Source of the DNA: Anseranas semipalmata | Lineage: Eukaryota > Chordata > Aves > Anseriformes > Anseranatidae | Direction: 5' to 3' | Assembly (NCBI GenBank): GCA_013399115.1 | Contig: VXAA01003989.1 | Span: forward strand, 316,284 to 380,283 | Length of the DNA stretch: 64,000 nucleotides | Shown here: piece after piece, positions 25,277 through 38,261 of the stretch | Layout of the letters: each line of letters starts with the position of its first letter | How positions within the stretch are numbered: the first letter of the stretch is position 1 | The notes under the pieces: model-generated | Told to the model about the DNA's origin: nothing | Seen by the model: the letters and a program-made list of their open reading frames with translations, nothing else | Databases searched by the model: none | Made by a program: the position numbers and the translations under genes

Positions 25277-28200
25277 GTGAGTGACTAAAGACAAATATTG
25301 ATGCTTTCTGCTGCACAAAACTGGAATATTGAAATCCTGGATGAATATACTTACTGCCTGGAATGATACATGCAGATTTGCAGAGAACAAGTGTTAAACC
25401 TGTGTGTGGACAGACGTGCACTCAGTTGCATGCTTTCCATAGCACATCATGGGCTATGGAAGTACATCACAGACATTGTCTTGCATTGGTGAGTGTGCTG
25501 GGGGGAACTAAGTTCATGATACAAGCAGTCTTGCTGCCTGATTTCAACACTAACAGGATGCCATGCCTCAGTGTTTATTCCTTAGAAGTTTTTATGCTTA
25601 CTTAGGTTTGATTTGGATTTTTGCTGAATGTTATGTCTTCTTTTGAACCATGTTAGTTTTCTGTAAATTATAATTTGTGCCTTAGCTGTCCTAAAGAAAA
25701 CAATCACTGCTAACAACAAAAAAGTAAAAACAATTTTAGAGCCCCGTTTATGCCTTACACTAAAGAGGATTTCCTCCTTCTCTCACTTATTTCTCAGCAC
25801 AATGCCTTTAGCTCCTGCTTATAAAGCTGAAGAAAATCTGACAAGCTACATTAGTAACATTTTAAGAAGAGCAGCAAGGGAAAAGAAGTGAAAATAAGCC
25901 ACAGGCTTGGATAGGCTGTTTCACAATAGGAACACGAAGACAGTGACAGATGAGTTCCAGTGAATTTTGATACAGTGGTTTAAGCTGCTTCTCCCAAATG
26001 TCCTGCTATTGTGCTCATGCGTGCTTTCCCCCACAGCAAAGCCATCAGAATTGAATGTGTGCTGTGCCTCAGCTCCAGCTTAGTATGCTAGCTTATGCTG
26101 CCAGTGAAAATAGATTTATGCCAGAATATAAGACTGTGGGCCAGAACTGCTGAGATAAGGACAGGAGTATCCTCCCCCATCTATTTCCAAATTGGAGGAG
26201 TAATGCCTTTAAGCTGCTACTGTTTACCCAGTGATCCCAAGTCAGAGTGACCATGTTTAAGCGCTTTGCTCTGTAGCTCCTAGGCAACTTGCTTGTAGTA
26301 CATAGAAGCCAGGAGAGGGAGAGTTGATTTTCTCTCTGACACAACCAAGTTTTCTTTCTGGAGTTTAAGGACAGGGCCTAAGGGAACACACTTTCCAAAT
26401 CCTCAGTTATTACATCAGAAGCCAGTTGCTGTTTTGAATTTGGAGAGTTAAGCTTGAACCCAACAGATTTTGAAATTCTGTTCTGAAGTAATGAGTTTGA
26501 GTCTCAAATTTTCACCAGAGGGAGGTTATCCTTTGGTTTGAGAAACAGTAGTCTTTATGGAGGTAGAATTCCGCAGGTAGACTTGTGGAAAAATGTCATG
26601 CAAAGGTAAGAACAGCTGCAATGAATAGCTTCAAAACTTCTGCAGCCATCAGTCAGTACTAGAGATCCAGGTGTGTTCAATGGTTTACAAAAACTTTGTA
26701 CTTCTTAACAGGTTCTTTCTCCAGATTTGTCACATTTTTGGTTTGTCTTCTTGTAGTACATTAAACAAAGTGCTCCAGATTCTGTCACCCCTTCCATAAA
26801 TTCAGTTTCTGTATTTTGCTTTGCTAGGGTTGCTTTATCGTTTGCTGTTGTCCTGTGAAGTATGCATATATTTATTTTTGCTTTGTTTTGAATAGAGAGG
26901 AATTAGTATAACCAGACACCCTAGGAAAGCCAGCATAGCTCCAGTGGCTAATATCAACGCAGTTATTTTAGACTACTAGGATAGCAGAAATATAATCATA
27001 AACAATCTAACTAAGGGTCTGCTGGAAAGTGTACTGAAAGGCAACTTGTGCAGAGCAAATGTAGAGCAGTTACTGCCTGCTTTATGTTCAGCAGCATCAG
27101 TGGAACAAGCCAGATTCCTTTTCCTAAATTTGCTTTCCTTTCAACTTTTTTTTCTTCCAGCTATGAATGGGAAGCATGCATCTGTCAGCAGATTTGGAGG
27201 ACTAAATTGCATCAATTTCTCCTCTGTTTATTATTTGAGAAAGTTACCTTTTCTGTCAAAAGTATTGCAATAGTTTTTCTTTCCAAAACAAAAACCTAGA
27301 TTCTAGAGAAGCTGGCAGTTAGGCCCTATGCCCAGATGCACTTCCCAGGAAAAGCTCCTTGCACCTTCCCAGGATGATTCTGGAGCTCTTGAGTCCAAGT
27401 TTGTGACAGCAAATCTTCATGGGCTCCACTACAACAAGTGAAGTATTCACATTTCCTAACTGATGACACCAAAATAACACAAACCCTCAATTTTCATGTA
27501 CACATCCTACCATTGAGCTGTATGTGTTTGTCGCCTTAGTTTGAGCAGAAATCAGCCACAACCCTAAGAGAAGAAAAAAAAGTTTCCTTTTTTCTTTCAA
27601 AGCTATCCAAGTTTGCTGTTACAGAGGCTGGAGTTATGTACATGAACCTGTTTCCCCATAAGGATTATTTAAGTAGAGCTCTGTGTGTTTAAGGCTTTTT
27701 TTGTTACTTGGCAAACAACTCATTACTTGAAGCAAGAAGAAACGGGATAGATTAAACATAAGGGAAGAAGAAATGATTAACAGAAAGGCAGAAAGGCACA
27801 GGAAAGAAAAGGGTAGCAAATCTTAAGGCAGTTAGGATTTCATAATTTCAAACTGGAAATTTATCTTAAAGCAAATATTTGTATTATCTTCTGTGTAGAA
27901 CATAACACATGAGGCTTAGCTGGCACAATAAAGCTAGTAACATGCAGTTACTCAAGGCAGTTGTGTGCTGCAACACTGGCCATTAGAAATCTGTGTTTAT
28001 TATTGCATTGCATTGTATTATCAGACACTTGCTAACACTGTGGGGGGATCGGTAGTAATCCCAGATTACTAACAATGTGGTTGCACCTGCCAAGCAATTT
28101 TCTTCTAATCACAGCTATTTATGTGCAGCTCATCCACATCAGCCAGAAAATTCCAGTGGGCTCTGGAAGCCCTGCATTACCTCCCTGCTCATCCACAATC

Positions 28201-28484
28201 ACTTGCTTTGAAATGACCATTAAATAAGTTATTCTACCTCTTTGAATTATGAAGTAAATGCTGTATGCAGAAAACTTGAGCTGTGGAAGCTGGGGACATC
28301 ACAGTGCCAACAGACCAACTGTGTGAGACATGCTTGATTAGAGCAAAATCTATTGATCTTTGTATTAATGAGCCCACCCTGCCCTGTATCTCCCTGAAAT
28401 ATATTATTATTGATTGTTTAACTGCAGTACTAAAGATATTGTCTTTCCCTTTTTTTCCCCTTTGATTTCTTCAAGATCCCTTCC

Positions 28485-28513
28485 CCATGCTAAAAATACA
28501 TTTTTTAGCATGG
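28485..28513. repeat. Perfect 12-bp inverted repeat (hairpin)
   Basis: CCATGCTAAAAA at 28485-28496 is exactly reverse-complemented by TTTTTAGCATGG at 28502-28513, with a 5-base loop. A second hairpin, CATCTCTT/AAGAGATG at 28532-28550 with a 3-base loop, follows 18 bases later. There is no known function. Confidence 0.85.
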
Positions 28514-31500
28514 CTGAATATTTTAATTCTTCATCTCTTAAAAAGAGATGGATGGCACCATCTGTTTCTCATTATCAATAAGCAAAGACTGTACAGTGTT
28601 GGGATAGGAGGAGCTTAACGCAATGGACAGATGATTCTGTGCTCTCAGTCCATTTCTTCCCCTACGTCACTGCTAGTGAGAGCAAGCGACCAGTTGGCAT
28701 ATTGTGTCCCATTTAAATACTGATGGAGTGCAGGCATCCTGGTGTGCTTTAAGTGCTGTATTAGCGGTCTTTATTTTACACCTAAAAGATTGCATATATA
28801 AACAGAAGCTCATCCATAATTTATAGTATTTAAAACAGCTAGGGATATATAGGGAAAAGGAGGATTTCATTAAATACACATTACGATGCCCCTCAGGGGA
28901 AGCAGAAATTTACTGGTTAAGCTAATTGAAAGGTCCACAGTGTACTGCAAGTTGTTTTTTTCTTTTCTTTCCTTTGATTTGCTTTAAAGCCTGAGGTCCA
29001 ACACTACTTTGGAAATCCCTGAAGGTTTTGCAGGTGCTCTGTACCTCTGTAGGTTTATCCCAAACAAATATTTGAAGAAAACCTTTTTGAGGAAGAGTCC
29101 TGTTTAGCAGTCATGATGCAGCAGGAGAGCTGCTTCAGATGAGGGAGGCATAACACTGTAGAAGTTTATGCCAGCAGACATCAGTTCTTACCTATCAATG
29201 ACTTTGTATCAGAAACATCGTATTTACTTCTAATTAATGAATATGTCATGTCATAGATGGAGCATTTAGCTTTTATGCATAAGCTGGGATCAGAAAGTTG
29301 CACAGAATATGTTACTGGGACCTACTTCCAATAAGGCAGGTATGCATTTATCCAGAAACCCATCAGCTGGATCCTGATGGGTTATTTACTGTCTGGTTTC
29401 TTTCCAGCAAAAGCCAGCTGCAGCACCATCTTCTCTGCACAGCCTATCACGGAATGGGAAAGAACAATAAACTTTGAGATAGAAAAGCCCTTGGTACTTT
29501 AGAAATAATGAGTCTTTTTTAATTCATATTTATTTTGAGACAATCCAACTTTTTCTAAGTACTTCACATGTTACAAATCCTGCTGTCATCTGCTGGCTTT
29601 GCAGGTGATTCTGTGATTGTAGTCTCATCAGAAAAATGATGTGGAGTTACCTGACCATATGGCACTTCATGCATTTCAGATCAAGACAGCCTTGCCCATA
29701 GCAATCTGGTTGATTTCCCTCCTTCCACTGCAGCAGAAGGATACGCTACAACTATCAAAGGATAGGCTTTTGCAATCCTCATTCAGCAGTTATTATCACT
29801 TCTTAAGGTTTCAGGTGGCTAAATAATCAGTGCAAGGCTCAACATGACAGCATTGTCCTTTTAAAGTAGTATAGTTTGAATTTGTTTGAGATGCAGCTCT
29901 AGCAGAAGATTACTCATTCTTGGTTGTATAGTAGTATTCATGCACTTGACAAACATCCAAAAAGACAGTTTTGCATGCTAGAGATATGATCAAGCCCATG
30001 CAGGCCTAAATTCAGCTGAATTACCTTTACTGCCAGCAAGCCAGGATGGGTTTTAAGGCATGAAAGGGAATAGGAGAGGGGCAGAGAAAGATGGTCATTC
30101 TACAATGTTATTTTCTGAAGAATATAGATTATATATGATTCTTTCAGCTTTATTTAGTTTTAAAGATGCTATCCTAACACACTGTTGGGTATCACAAAGC
30201 TTTAATGTCTAATTTAAAACTTGTGCTGCTCAGAGAGAGGCTGCCTGGCAAATCTTACTTTATTTTTAGCTGAAATCAAGGTGTGTATTGTCACAGAGAG
30301 AAGCAAATAAACAGAGAACACTTAAGGCTTTCTCTGTCAAGGAGTTGTTTGAGTAGGACATGCAGTGATCCTTTGTGATGGATGAGTGCTCTTTTGAACA
30401 CAACTTTGTAGATGAGGATCAGAATGGGATGCAAAAGGTTGAGCAACCTAGAAATTAAAGAAAAAAGATGAATTGTGTTCAGTAAAGAATATTCCCTTGA
30501 AGAAAATGTGAGTTTATGTGTGAGGCTGCAATTAGACTTGAGATGAAAATGCCATTTCACCTACCCTTTTATACACACGCAATCTTCCAGCAGAGTAGAC
30601 TAGTAGTGACTTATAATTGTATTGCCCTACACCAGAACAGAGATCTGGCCTTTTCAGTTTCTCTACTTCCTCGTCTGTAAATAATACAGTGATACTGTCA
30701 TCACAGGATGCTAACTAAGCTCTCAGTATTGTCAAATGAAGGGTGTTATGCCACTGGGAAGTGTCTGCACTGTTGTTTTTCTTTGTTTGTTGTTTTCTTA
30801 AAGAGGTATAATAGGATATTCAAAGTACAGGAGGAGGAAAGAAGAGTGAGCCACTGAGGAACAGGTGAGAAGTAATAACAACTAACCTAAAAAGGGTACC
30901 TGTAAAGGTACTGTTTAGATTACAGTTGCATTGGTACAGCTACTCTCTACTCCTGTCAAAGCTCGTAACAGTTGATTTACCAGAAACTGCTATAGGCTTG
31001 CTCACATACATCCATGGCATTGATTGAACTATGCTATTTTATGCTCCTAGCACTTTCCTAAATTGTTAACTCCATAAGTACAACAAAAGAATGTTTATAC
31101 TCATCTTCTGGAACCAATATTTAAATATTCCTTACTACTAGCTTACAAATACCTTGCACTAAAAGCAATAGAGTTTTCATATTTGGAAAAAAAAATAGTC
31201 CATCAAACACTGGATTATACTTCTGTGTGGAGATGTGTAGAGCTGCTTGCACACTCTGCATCAATGGGGTTGTTGGGGAATAATCTCCTGTCTCTCTCCG
31301 TTGCAATCTCCAGATCCTCAAGGTCAGCTAACCCAAGCTGAACCAAAATAAATGCACACCCAAATGTGGCTCTACATGTTCTTATGCAGCTGTGCAATTC
31401 ATACTGAGGATGGACCTATCCCTGATTAACTGAGCATTACCTTTGAACTCCTTTTTATAGGAACAGAAATGTTGAGGTGAATGGCTGTCTGAGCAGCTGC

Positions 31501-33486
31501 TGAAAGGATGGAAACCCCACCTAACGTGCAGCCAAACTATGTCTGTGTCACTAGCAAACAAGTCAGCTTGGGCAGACCCTGGAGGGATGGATGCTCTGAG
31601 GCTTTTGCAGGAGAGGGAGCAGTTATCTTTGCTTTCTCCCTGTCTGTTATTCAAGGATTTGCCCTGATGTCTGGGGGACAAGCTGCTGCTTGAGGTGGCA
31701 TTTCAGGATGGGGTGATACCCTAACCAGGGTTTGGAGCAAGGTATGAAGGAGGGAGTTTTCTTTCAGTTGAGTGTGAAAATCTCCCGTTTGTCTGCTTGT
31801 TCTTGCCCCTTTTCAGAAGCCGTAGGGTTGTTAACAGATACTTTACCACATACAAGATTAACTAAGGAACAGATGCTTGAAACCCTTGGTATTTCACTCC
31901 CACTGCTAAATGTCTGGACCGCATACATTTGAGCAGAGTGAAAATCACTTCCAGGGATAAATATGCTGTGGCAGGGTGGCACGGTTCTCGGGCTCATCCT
32001 GTCTCCTTCCTGGTGTGGGAGTTTACTTACCAAAGGATGCATTAGCTGTTGATGTTTAGGGATTGCTACAGTATTTGCTCAGGTGGGTGGGACCTGCTGG
32101 TTCTCTCTGTGCATTGATTGTATTTATACAGCACAGATGAGAAGTGGGTGATGGTTTTTTTGCTGCATCACTAACAGGTGTAGCTGTAAAATTTGCAGGT
32201 GAGGAGAGGGGATGGTTATGGTTGTACCTAAGTCATCTGTGTTTGTGCTGTCAGTTTTGGGCTGCATCGCTGAATAAACAAGGGAGTCTTCAAAGTCCAA
32301 CTTACCAGCTGCTCAGATCCAGAGGTGCCCTCGCTGCTCTCAGCCCCAGTGCTGAGGTCCCAGTGCCTGCAAGGGCTCCTGCCACGGAGGCCCTGCAGCT
32401 GCCTTACCCTTGTGGCACCAGGGGTTTAAAAGAGTCCTTTATCTGCTGTAAATAAGTGCAGAATAAATCAGGGTTTTACTAGTTACACCAAACCAAAGAA
32501 ATAGGGTGAAATGGGAGAGAAATGAGGAGAAAAACATGCATGATCCATTGTAGAGTTCGATCAGTTGCTTTTGGGATCTATTTTGTATTACTATTTTGGC
32601 TTCTGTTTAGAAGCAAAAGGAATTACCCGCTGATGACACTTTTTCATCTTTTGGGGAAGAATGTAGAGCAAAATATGTATATTCTCTCTCTAAAGAATAT
32701 GTGTACATATAAGAGAGTTTGTCAAGGTAAATAATCGATAGATTATCACATTTAGATTCCCAAGTGTGTTTTATGAAAAGTTGTTCTTCCTGTAGGTTAC
32801 TTATTCTGTTTTTATTTATTCAGTGTTCAGAAGCTTGAGCTTGTTAATTGTTATAGACATTCAGAAGATAGAATATTTATATTTGTTAAATAACAGGAGA
32901 CTTTGTATGTGATTAATTTTTATCCAGTCCTTCCCTAATCTTCAGAAACCACGTAGTTTTTTTTTTTTTTTTTTTTTGAAGGACAGCGATGAAACAAGAC
33001 TGTACATGCAAAAATGATTCCTTTTAGTGCTACCCCAGTACAAGATGAAGGCTGAGTTCTCTCCATCAAGACATTATAACTATGCAGCAGAAATTGCCTG
33101 AAGAGGTGGGGGGGGAAAGAATAATAATGTGTTTGGAATTTCTTTTTGAAAAAAAAAAAAGATCTCACAGCAGATGCCAGTAGGCAGGATTCGGTGGGCA
33201 ACTCATCTAACTAAAGTGTTGGGAAATGCCTGTCAATACTGTAACTGTATTTTGCAAGCTGTGCAGTACCGCACAGCAATCCGGTATGCAGCACATACCT
33301 CCGAGAGAGAAACGTGCCAGGAATATAGCAAATGACCTGTTTGGTTGCAATGCCATCTGCCGATGTAGTAATTTATTGCAGGAACTAACAGTCGTAGTAC
33401 TTCAGTGTCTGACTACAAACGTAGAGGGCAGGGCAGCTTTGTAATTCATCACAAATAAATACACCTAAAATAGCACTTGGCTGACA

Positions 33487-33540
33487 GGTGTTTTTTGTTG
33501 TTGTTGTTTTGTTTTGTTTTGTTTGTTTGTTTTTGTTTCT
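33487..33540. repeat. GTT/GTTTT low-complexity tract
   Basis: Irregular repeats of GTT, GTTTT and GTTT over about 54 bases inside an intron. It looks like simple slippage sequence. Confidence 0.8.
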
Positions 33541-35522
33541 TTTCCTTTCCCTCTAAGGAACCAGAACTTCTGGTTAGAAAAAGTATCAGTATTTTTAGCT
33601 GGGAGGGAAGGGTCTTCTTTACTTCCCATGTCTTTATAAATAAGGACCAAAGCTCCTACATTTCCATCTCCTTTTGAAAATTATGTTTAGGCTGCTGCAT
33701 TATTTGGATGCTTGTTGCAAATGCACTGGATTTGTTTGTCTGCCCTGAGATCTTGTTGCTGTCCAAGTCTGTAGGCAATTGGTAAAGATTCAGGGCTACG
33801 ATTCCTCCATTCAGTCAGTAAATGCCCCTTTTTCTGATTCCAGCTGATCTAAGAGCCTATCAGTGTAGGCCTTACCTTTGTTCCCTCTCTGCCTCCACAC
33901 GCAGCTACGTGGAGCACCAGGTAGGCTTCTCAGTCCTGTTCCTCATGTTTAATGTTTGCTTCCTATATGAAAATCATCCCCTGTGGATCTACAGATGGGC
34001 TGTTATCTCTAGGATGAAGGCAGGCACAAATGCAGCATGGTAATATGTACTTCTGCTGTCTGCCACAGGTAAGTGTGGCAGCACAGTCAGCAGGCATCTA
34101 CATGGGTTTGTAGCCCACGCAGAAGGCCATGCAACTATAGCTGTAAGGCTGCTGAGTTAGCTGTGCCAGCTGAGCTGAAGTTGGTGCAAATGTGCCAACC
34201 AAGATCAGAGCTTTTGCTGCGTAACCTCACCCCAAATGACTAACTTTCTAGTTTGTCTCTGCCCTTAATTGCAAAAGAAACAAAAGGAGGTCTTGAGTCA
34301 TTTGCTCTTCAAATACAGTCACCAGTCAGATCAGTAATTAATTAGAAGTGAACTTCTAGACAACATTTGCTTTTGTGCTTTGAAAAAACTAGGCATGTCT
34401 ATGCCACTGTAGACTGATTTGTTCTTATGCCAGGACATGCTTCTGTCATATTCCTGCACCAGTCTTGGGTATTGACACTCCTTTTTTGTATAGTTATCAG
34501 GGTTACCTGTGGTTGTACCAGTCATTGGAACTGCTATCAGGGGTGAATATTTACACTTCCTCTCCACCCATACTTGTCTGAGTAAAACAATTCTACTATC
34601 TGTCCTTCCATCCTTATCTAAAACTGACTTTCAGAACAAGAAATAGCCCAGTCCTCTTCTTTTATTTACAACTTAATCAGAGCTTATTAGAGCACTGGCA
34701 CTTCTTGATCATTTTAATCTCTTCAAATAAACCAACTATACAGAACTGTGAAAGTAGTAGCAAAGAGTGCTAGTTCAACAGCCTCCTCCAGAGCATCATT
34801 TCACTCTTTTTCAGGATCTGAATGCTGGGATGCAATCAGCTGTCCTAGCTTGGCATTACTCTTCTTTCCTCAAGCATTCTGTGACATAGAACCATCTTCA
34901 GTGAGAAGAGGTTGTACTTCTAGCAGAGCAATCCAGACAGATTTTATCAAAAATTCACATAAGGTGTAGAAAAGGATGAGGATGGCCTCAAGCCAAGCTT
35001 TGGAGGCACCTTCCTGCATTTGGAGGAATTTTCCTGGGAATTAGCAGTAGCTTCAGCATAATACTGGTTTTGTGCTGTCCACAGAAAGTTGACAGAAACT
35101 GGGGACAGCAGTTTCCCTCTGACCTGACCCAGAGGTTTCAGCGCACAACTTAAAAGAATCAATTTGTCTTCGATAAGCTTCCAGTGTATTTGAGGTCCTA
35201 GGCTGCTACACTACATGGGACAGTGTTCACTTTCTTTGCTGTGCTTCTCTGTCTTTCACTGCTTTTTGTCCATCAGGCCCTTTGTGCTAGCCTTCTGCCT
35301 TTTAAAATCCTTCATGCTATTGCATATCTTCTAGTCCACCTGAAGGAAGTATCTGCCCCCCAGTGGAGATCCAAGCTAGCCTCCAAGCTAGCTTTAAGTT
35401 GCTCAGGCAGTACTTCTTGCAGCGATGCTGCAGAAGCAGAGGTCTTAGGGCAGGATTTGCTGAGCTCCTTCCGTGAGATTTGCATCCCATGCCAAGTTCT
35501 GTGTTATAGCTAAGCTGTTAGC

Positions 35523-35549
35523 AGCTCTCAACTTAGCTGAGAGCTAAGT
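35523..35549. repeat. Two overlapping hairpin-forming inverted repeats
   Basis: AGCTCTCA (35523-35530) pairs with TGAGAGCT (35538-35545), and ACTTAGCT (35531-35538) pairs with AGCTAAGT (35542-35549). The two perfect 8-bp stems overlap, so only one can form at a time. Function is unknown. Confidence 0.75.
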
Positions 35550-38083
35550 GCAAACACTGCCATTGCCGTGATGCAACCTTTACTGTGATGTTTATGAAAC
35601 GGTGAGTAGGCAGGCGAGAAGCTGCCATTTAAACAAAACACCAGAAAAGTTGTCAAACCTACAGATTTTACATAAATAAGAAAAAACATGTTGCTTTCAT
35701 TATCTAAGCCCGGGTTATCATTAAACAGACTACTTAAGTTTTTCCTGACTTTTTTTCTTCTTCTTATGATTCAGTTCTTTTAGTAATAAGGGAAAAGAGA
35801 TAATAGTGATTAAACTGTAGGATATTCCTTCTTCTTATCTGTCTGTGTTTGCCATATATGTGGCAAAAATACTTCCTTAAGGGAATATTCTTAGTACTGT
35901 GCAAACAGGGACAGACACAACCACTTGCTGCTCTCAGTCCATGACAACTTAAACACAAAAATATCAGTATATGGCGGACATGAGCTGAACTTAATTTATT
36001 GTAAGAATGGGAATTTTGATAGTCCTTGCTTTACAACCAAGTGAAGTCAGCCACAGCAGAGTTAAGCTTTATCATAGTTTAGACAGCAACTTTGTGGGAG
36101 AATTGTTTATATTGTCCATATATCCTGGCTGTCACCAATTTGTATAGCAGGATAAAATCAAAGTAAAAGGAGCAAATTCTATAGTAAAATTATTTATTTA
36201 CCTGTCTATATTGTCTTACGTTATTAACTCTTCTACAGGATTACAGAGGATTCAGGTGATCTCAGTTAGTTAGAGATCTAGTTTGAGGTTTGAAACAGCC
36301 TGAATATATACCTGAATATAGGTGAAGTTTGTGAAAGTGAAAGTAACTCATTTGAAAGATTCCACAAAATAAAATTATACAGTATTGTGAGCTGATTTTT
36401 AGTAGTTTATGTCACCGAACTTGAAAGCAAACATTCCCATTCATCACGTTAGGAGCTGTGTCTTTGCATTGATGGGATTCACCAAGTTGTGCAGTCATTG
36501 CAGTTACATAAAATATTTGATTCTAGGACAATAATTCTGGCTTTTCCTCCAGAGTTCAGAAACCAAACTGGTACATGGCTGTGTTTCGTTTTACTGAATC
36601 TGTTATGAAATCACACTGCTGAGCCAAGGATATGGGAAGATATGCAGTTAATTAAATCTTCAAGCATGGTGCATAGGTCCCACGTAGGAACATGTCAGAT
36701 GGGAGGAGGTACAGCCACAAAAGTGACGTGTAAGTGTTGTTCTCAAGACAGCAGGACTCATAGCAATGCTTATGCTGACCCGGGTATTGAAGGGACTTGA
36801 AAATATCTCAAAGTCAGGTTATCCTTTTCCTCATCTACAACAGTGCAAAGCAGAGCTCTAACGCAGGCAAAAGCTGGCCCTTTTGAGATTAACAGTTTTA
36901 GTTAATTATTTGTAATTTGAACATCAGTTAAAATGTACAAAGATTTGAGTGCCAACTTGGCCTATGTAAAGAAGCTGAGCTACTTGAAAGCACACTTCTT
37001 AATGAAACCCTGGCGTATACAGGCAATCTCAAATGACTTTGTAAGGGAGGCCTAGACAGAGTTTTTGAGTGGTAAAATGTTAAGGGGGTAAAAGCTAATT
37101 GTCATTTCAAAAAGTGATCTCTTTTGCCTTTCAAGATGCCTAAGCATGTAGTCATCAAAAGCAAAGTTATTAATTAAAAAAAAAAAAAAAAAATAGCTGC
37201 AGCAGAATAATGTCAGCCAGATGTTAAAATTTGACTCAAACTGCTGAGGCCATGTTTCTTGAACTACACATGTGATTTAACATGTACGAGCGCATTCTCC
37301 TGAAATCAGCAGGGCACTGCCAGTTTTCACCGTTTTTGAAAATCTGGCCAAATTTAAATATGACTTATGTAGCTGATCTCAATGCCTAAATCAAAACTAA
37401 AACGTCTGATGTATCTGTCTGGATCCAAAGGAAAACCCTTTTCCCTCAGTAATAGTCAAGGCTCATTAACCAATCACAACAGTATTTTACCTAATTTTTA
37501 CTTGAAATGTGACCTTACTGGAAATAGATAGATGTGCAATTGTAGGCTATGTTGAATTCATTAGCAAGATTACATAAAACTGTTCAGCATATTGTGTGAT
37601 ATGTATATCCTAGCAAACAATAGAATTCGGCATTAAAATCAGTTGAGTTGCAGATTTATTTCTGGGGAACAGGCTGTTTGTTTGCTTTTTCTTCTTAATT
37701 TTTGACTTCTGAAAATTGTTACAACAGATGGACTGTTGAGCCAACAATAGATCATCATGTCTCACCACAATGGGATCTCTTTCTGGCTAGCTTGAGTTGG
37801 AACTGTTAGATATCAGTCCTCACCAAGCACATTCAGAACAGCTACACCTTAATTACTTCTTTCCATCTGGTCCCTAGTAGTACAAACAACTTCCTGCCTC
37901 CTTGCATAACATCAGAAATGCACATAAATAAGCAATTTTGCACTGAAACAATTCTTTTGAACACATTCAATTTCTGGATGCTAGCAGACCCCACACTTCC
38001 ATGCTCATACTAATGACAGAAAATAGTTTGATAACTAAATATTTCTATTTTTAAATTATGCTCTTTGATTTTTATTCCCACAG

Positions 38084-38261
38084 AGGTCTCAGTCTGCCTT
38101 CTCCCTGGCTAGCGAAGATATGCCCAGTAAAGGACTAGACCCTGCATCATCTGTGACTGAGGCTCTTTGGAGGCAGCAGAAAGGACAGTTAAGGAAACAG
38201 AAGGAACGCAAGCTCTCTGCATTACCCAGCTGGAAAAGTGTGGACAGGCTAAATGAAACAA
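38084..38261 (+). CDS. MYRIP: MYRIP internal exon: Ser-rich myosin-binding middle region
   Basis: The acceptor is TTCCCACAG ending at 38083 and the donor is GTAAAT from 38262. The exon holds 59 codons plus one base, starting RSQSAFSLASEDMPSKGL and ending ALPSWKSVDRLNET. The two ends match human MYRIP (RSQSAFS and ALPSWKSVDRLDETN); the middle, with a basic run WRQQKGQLRKQKERK, is divergent. In mammals this part belongs to the region binding myosin VIIa. RSQS resembles a basophilic kinase or 14-3-3 type site, an inference from motif only. Confidence 0.96.

Larger units (their letters stand above)
25277..38083 (+). other. MYRIP: MYRIP intron, 12.8 kb
   Basis: Long AT-rich intron in which I recognise no CR1, LTR or other mobile element. 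It contains homopolymer runs (17 T at 32957-32975, 18 A at 37176-37193), a GTT/GTTT-rich tract at about 33487-33540, and several perfect short inverted repeats (for example 28485-28513 and 35531-35549). Open frames such as those near 31764-32042 and 32144-32455 have no exon support or family match. Confidence 0.75.
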
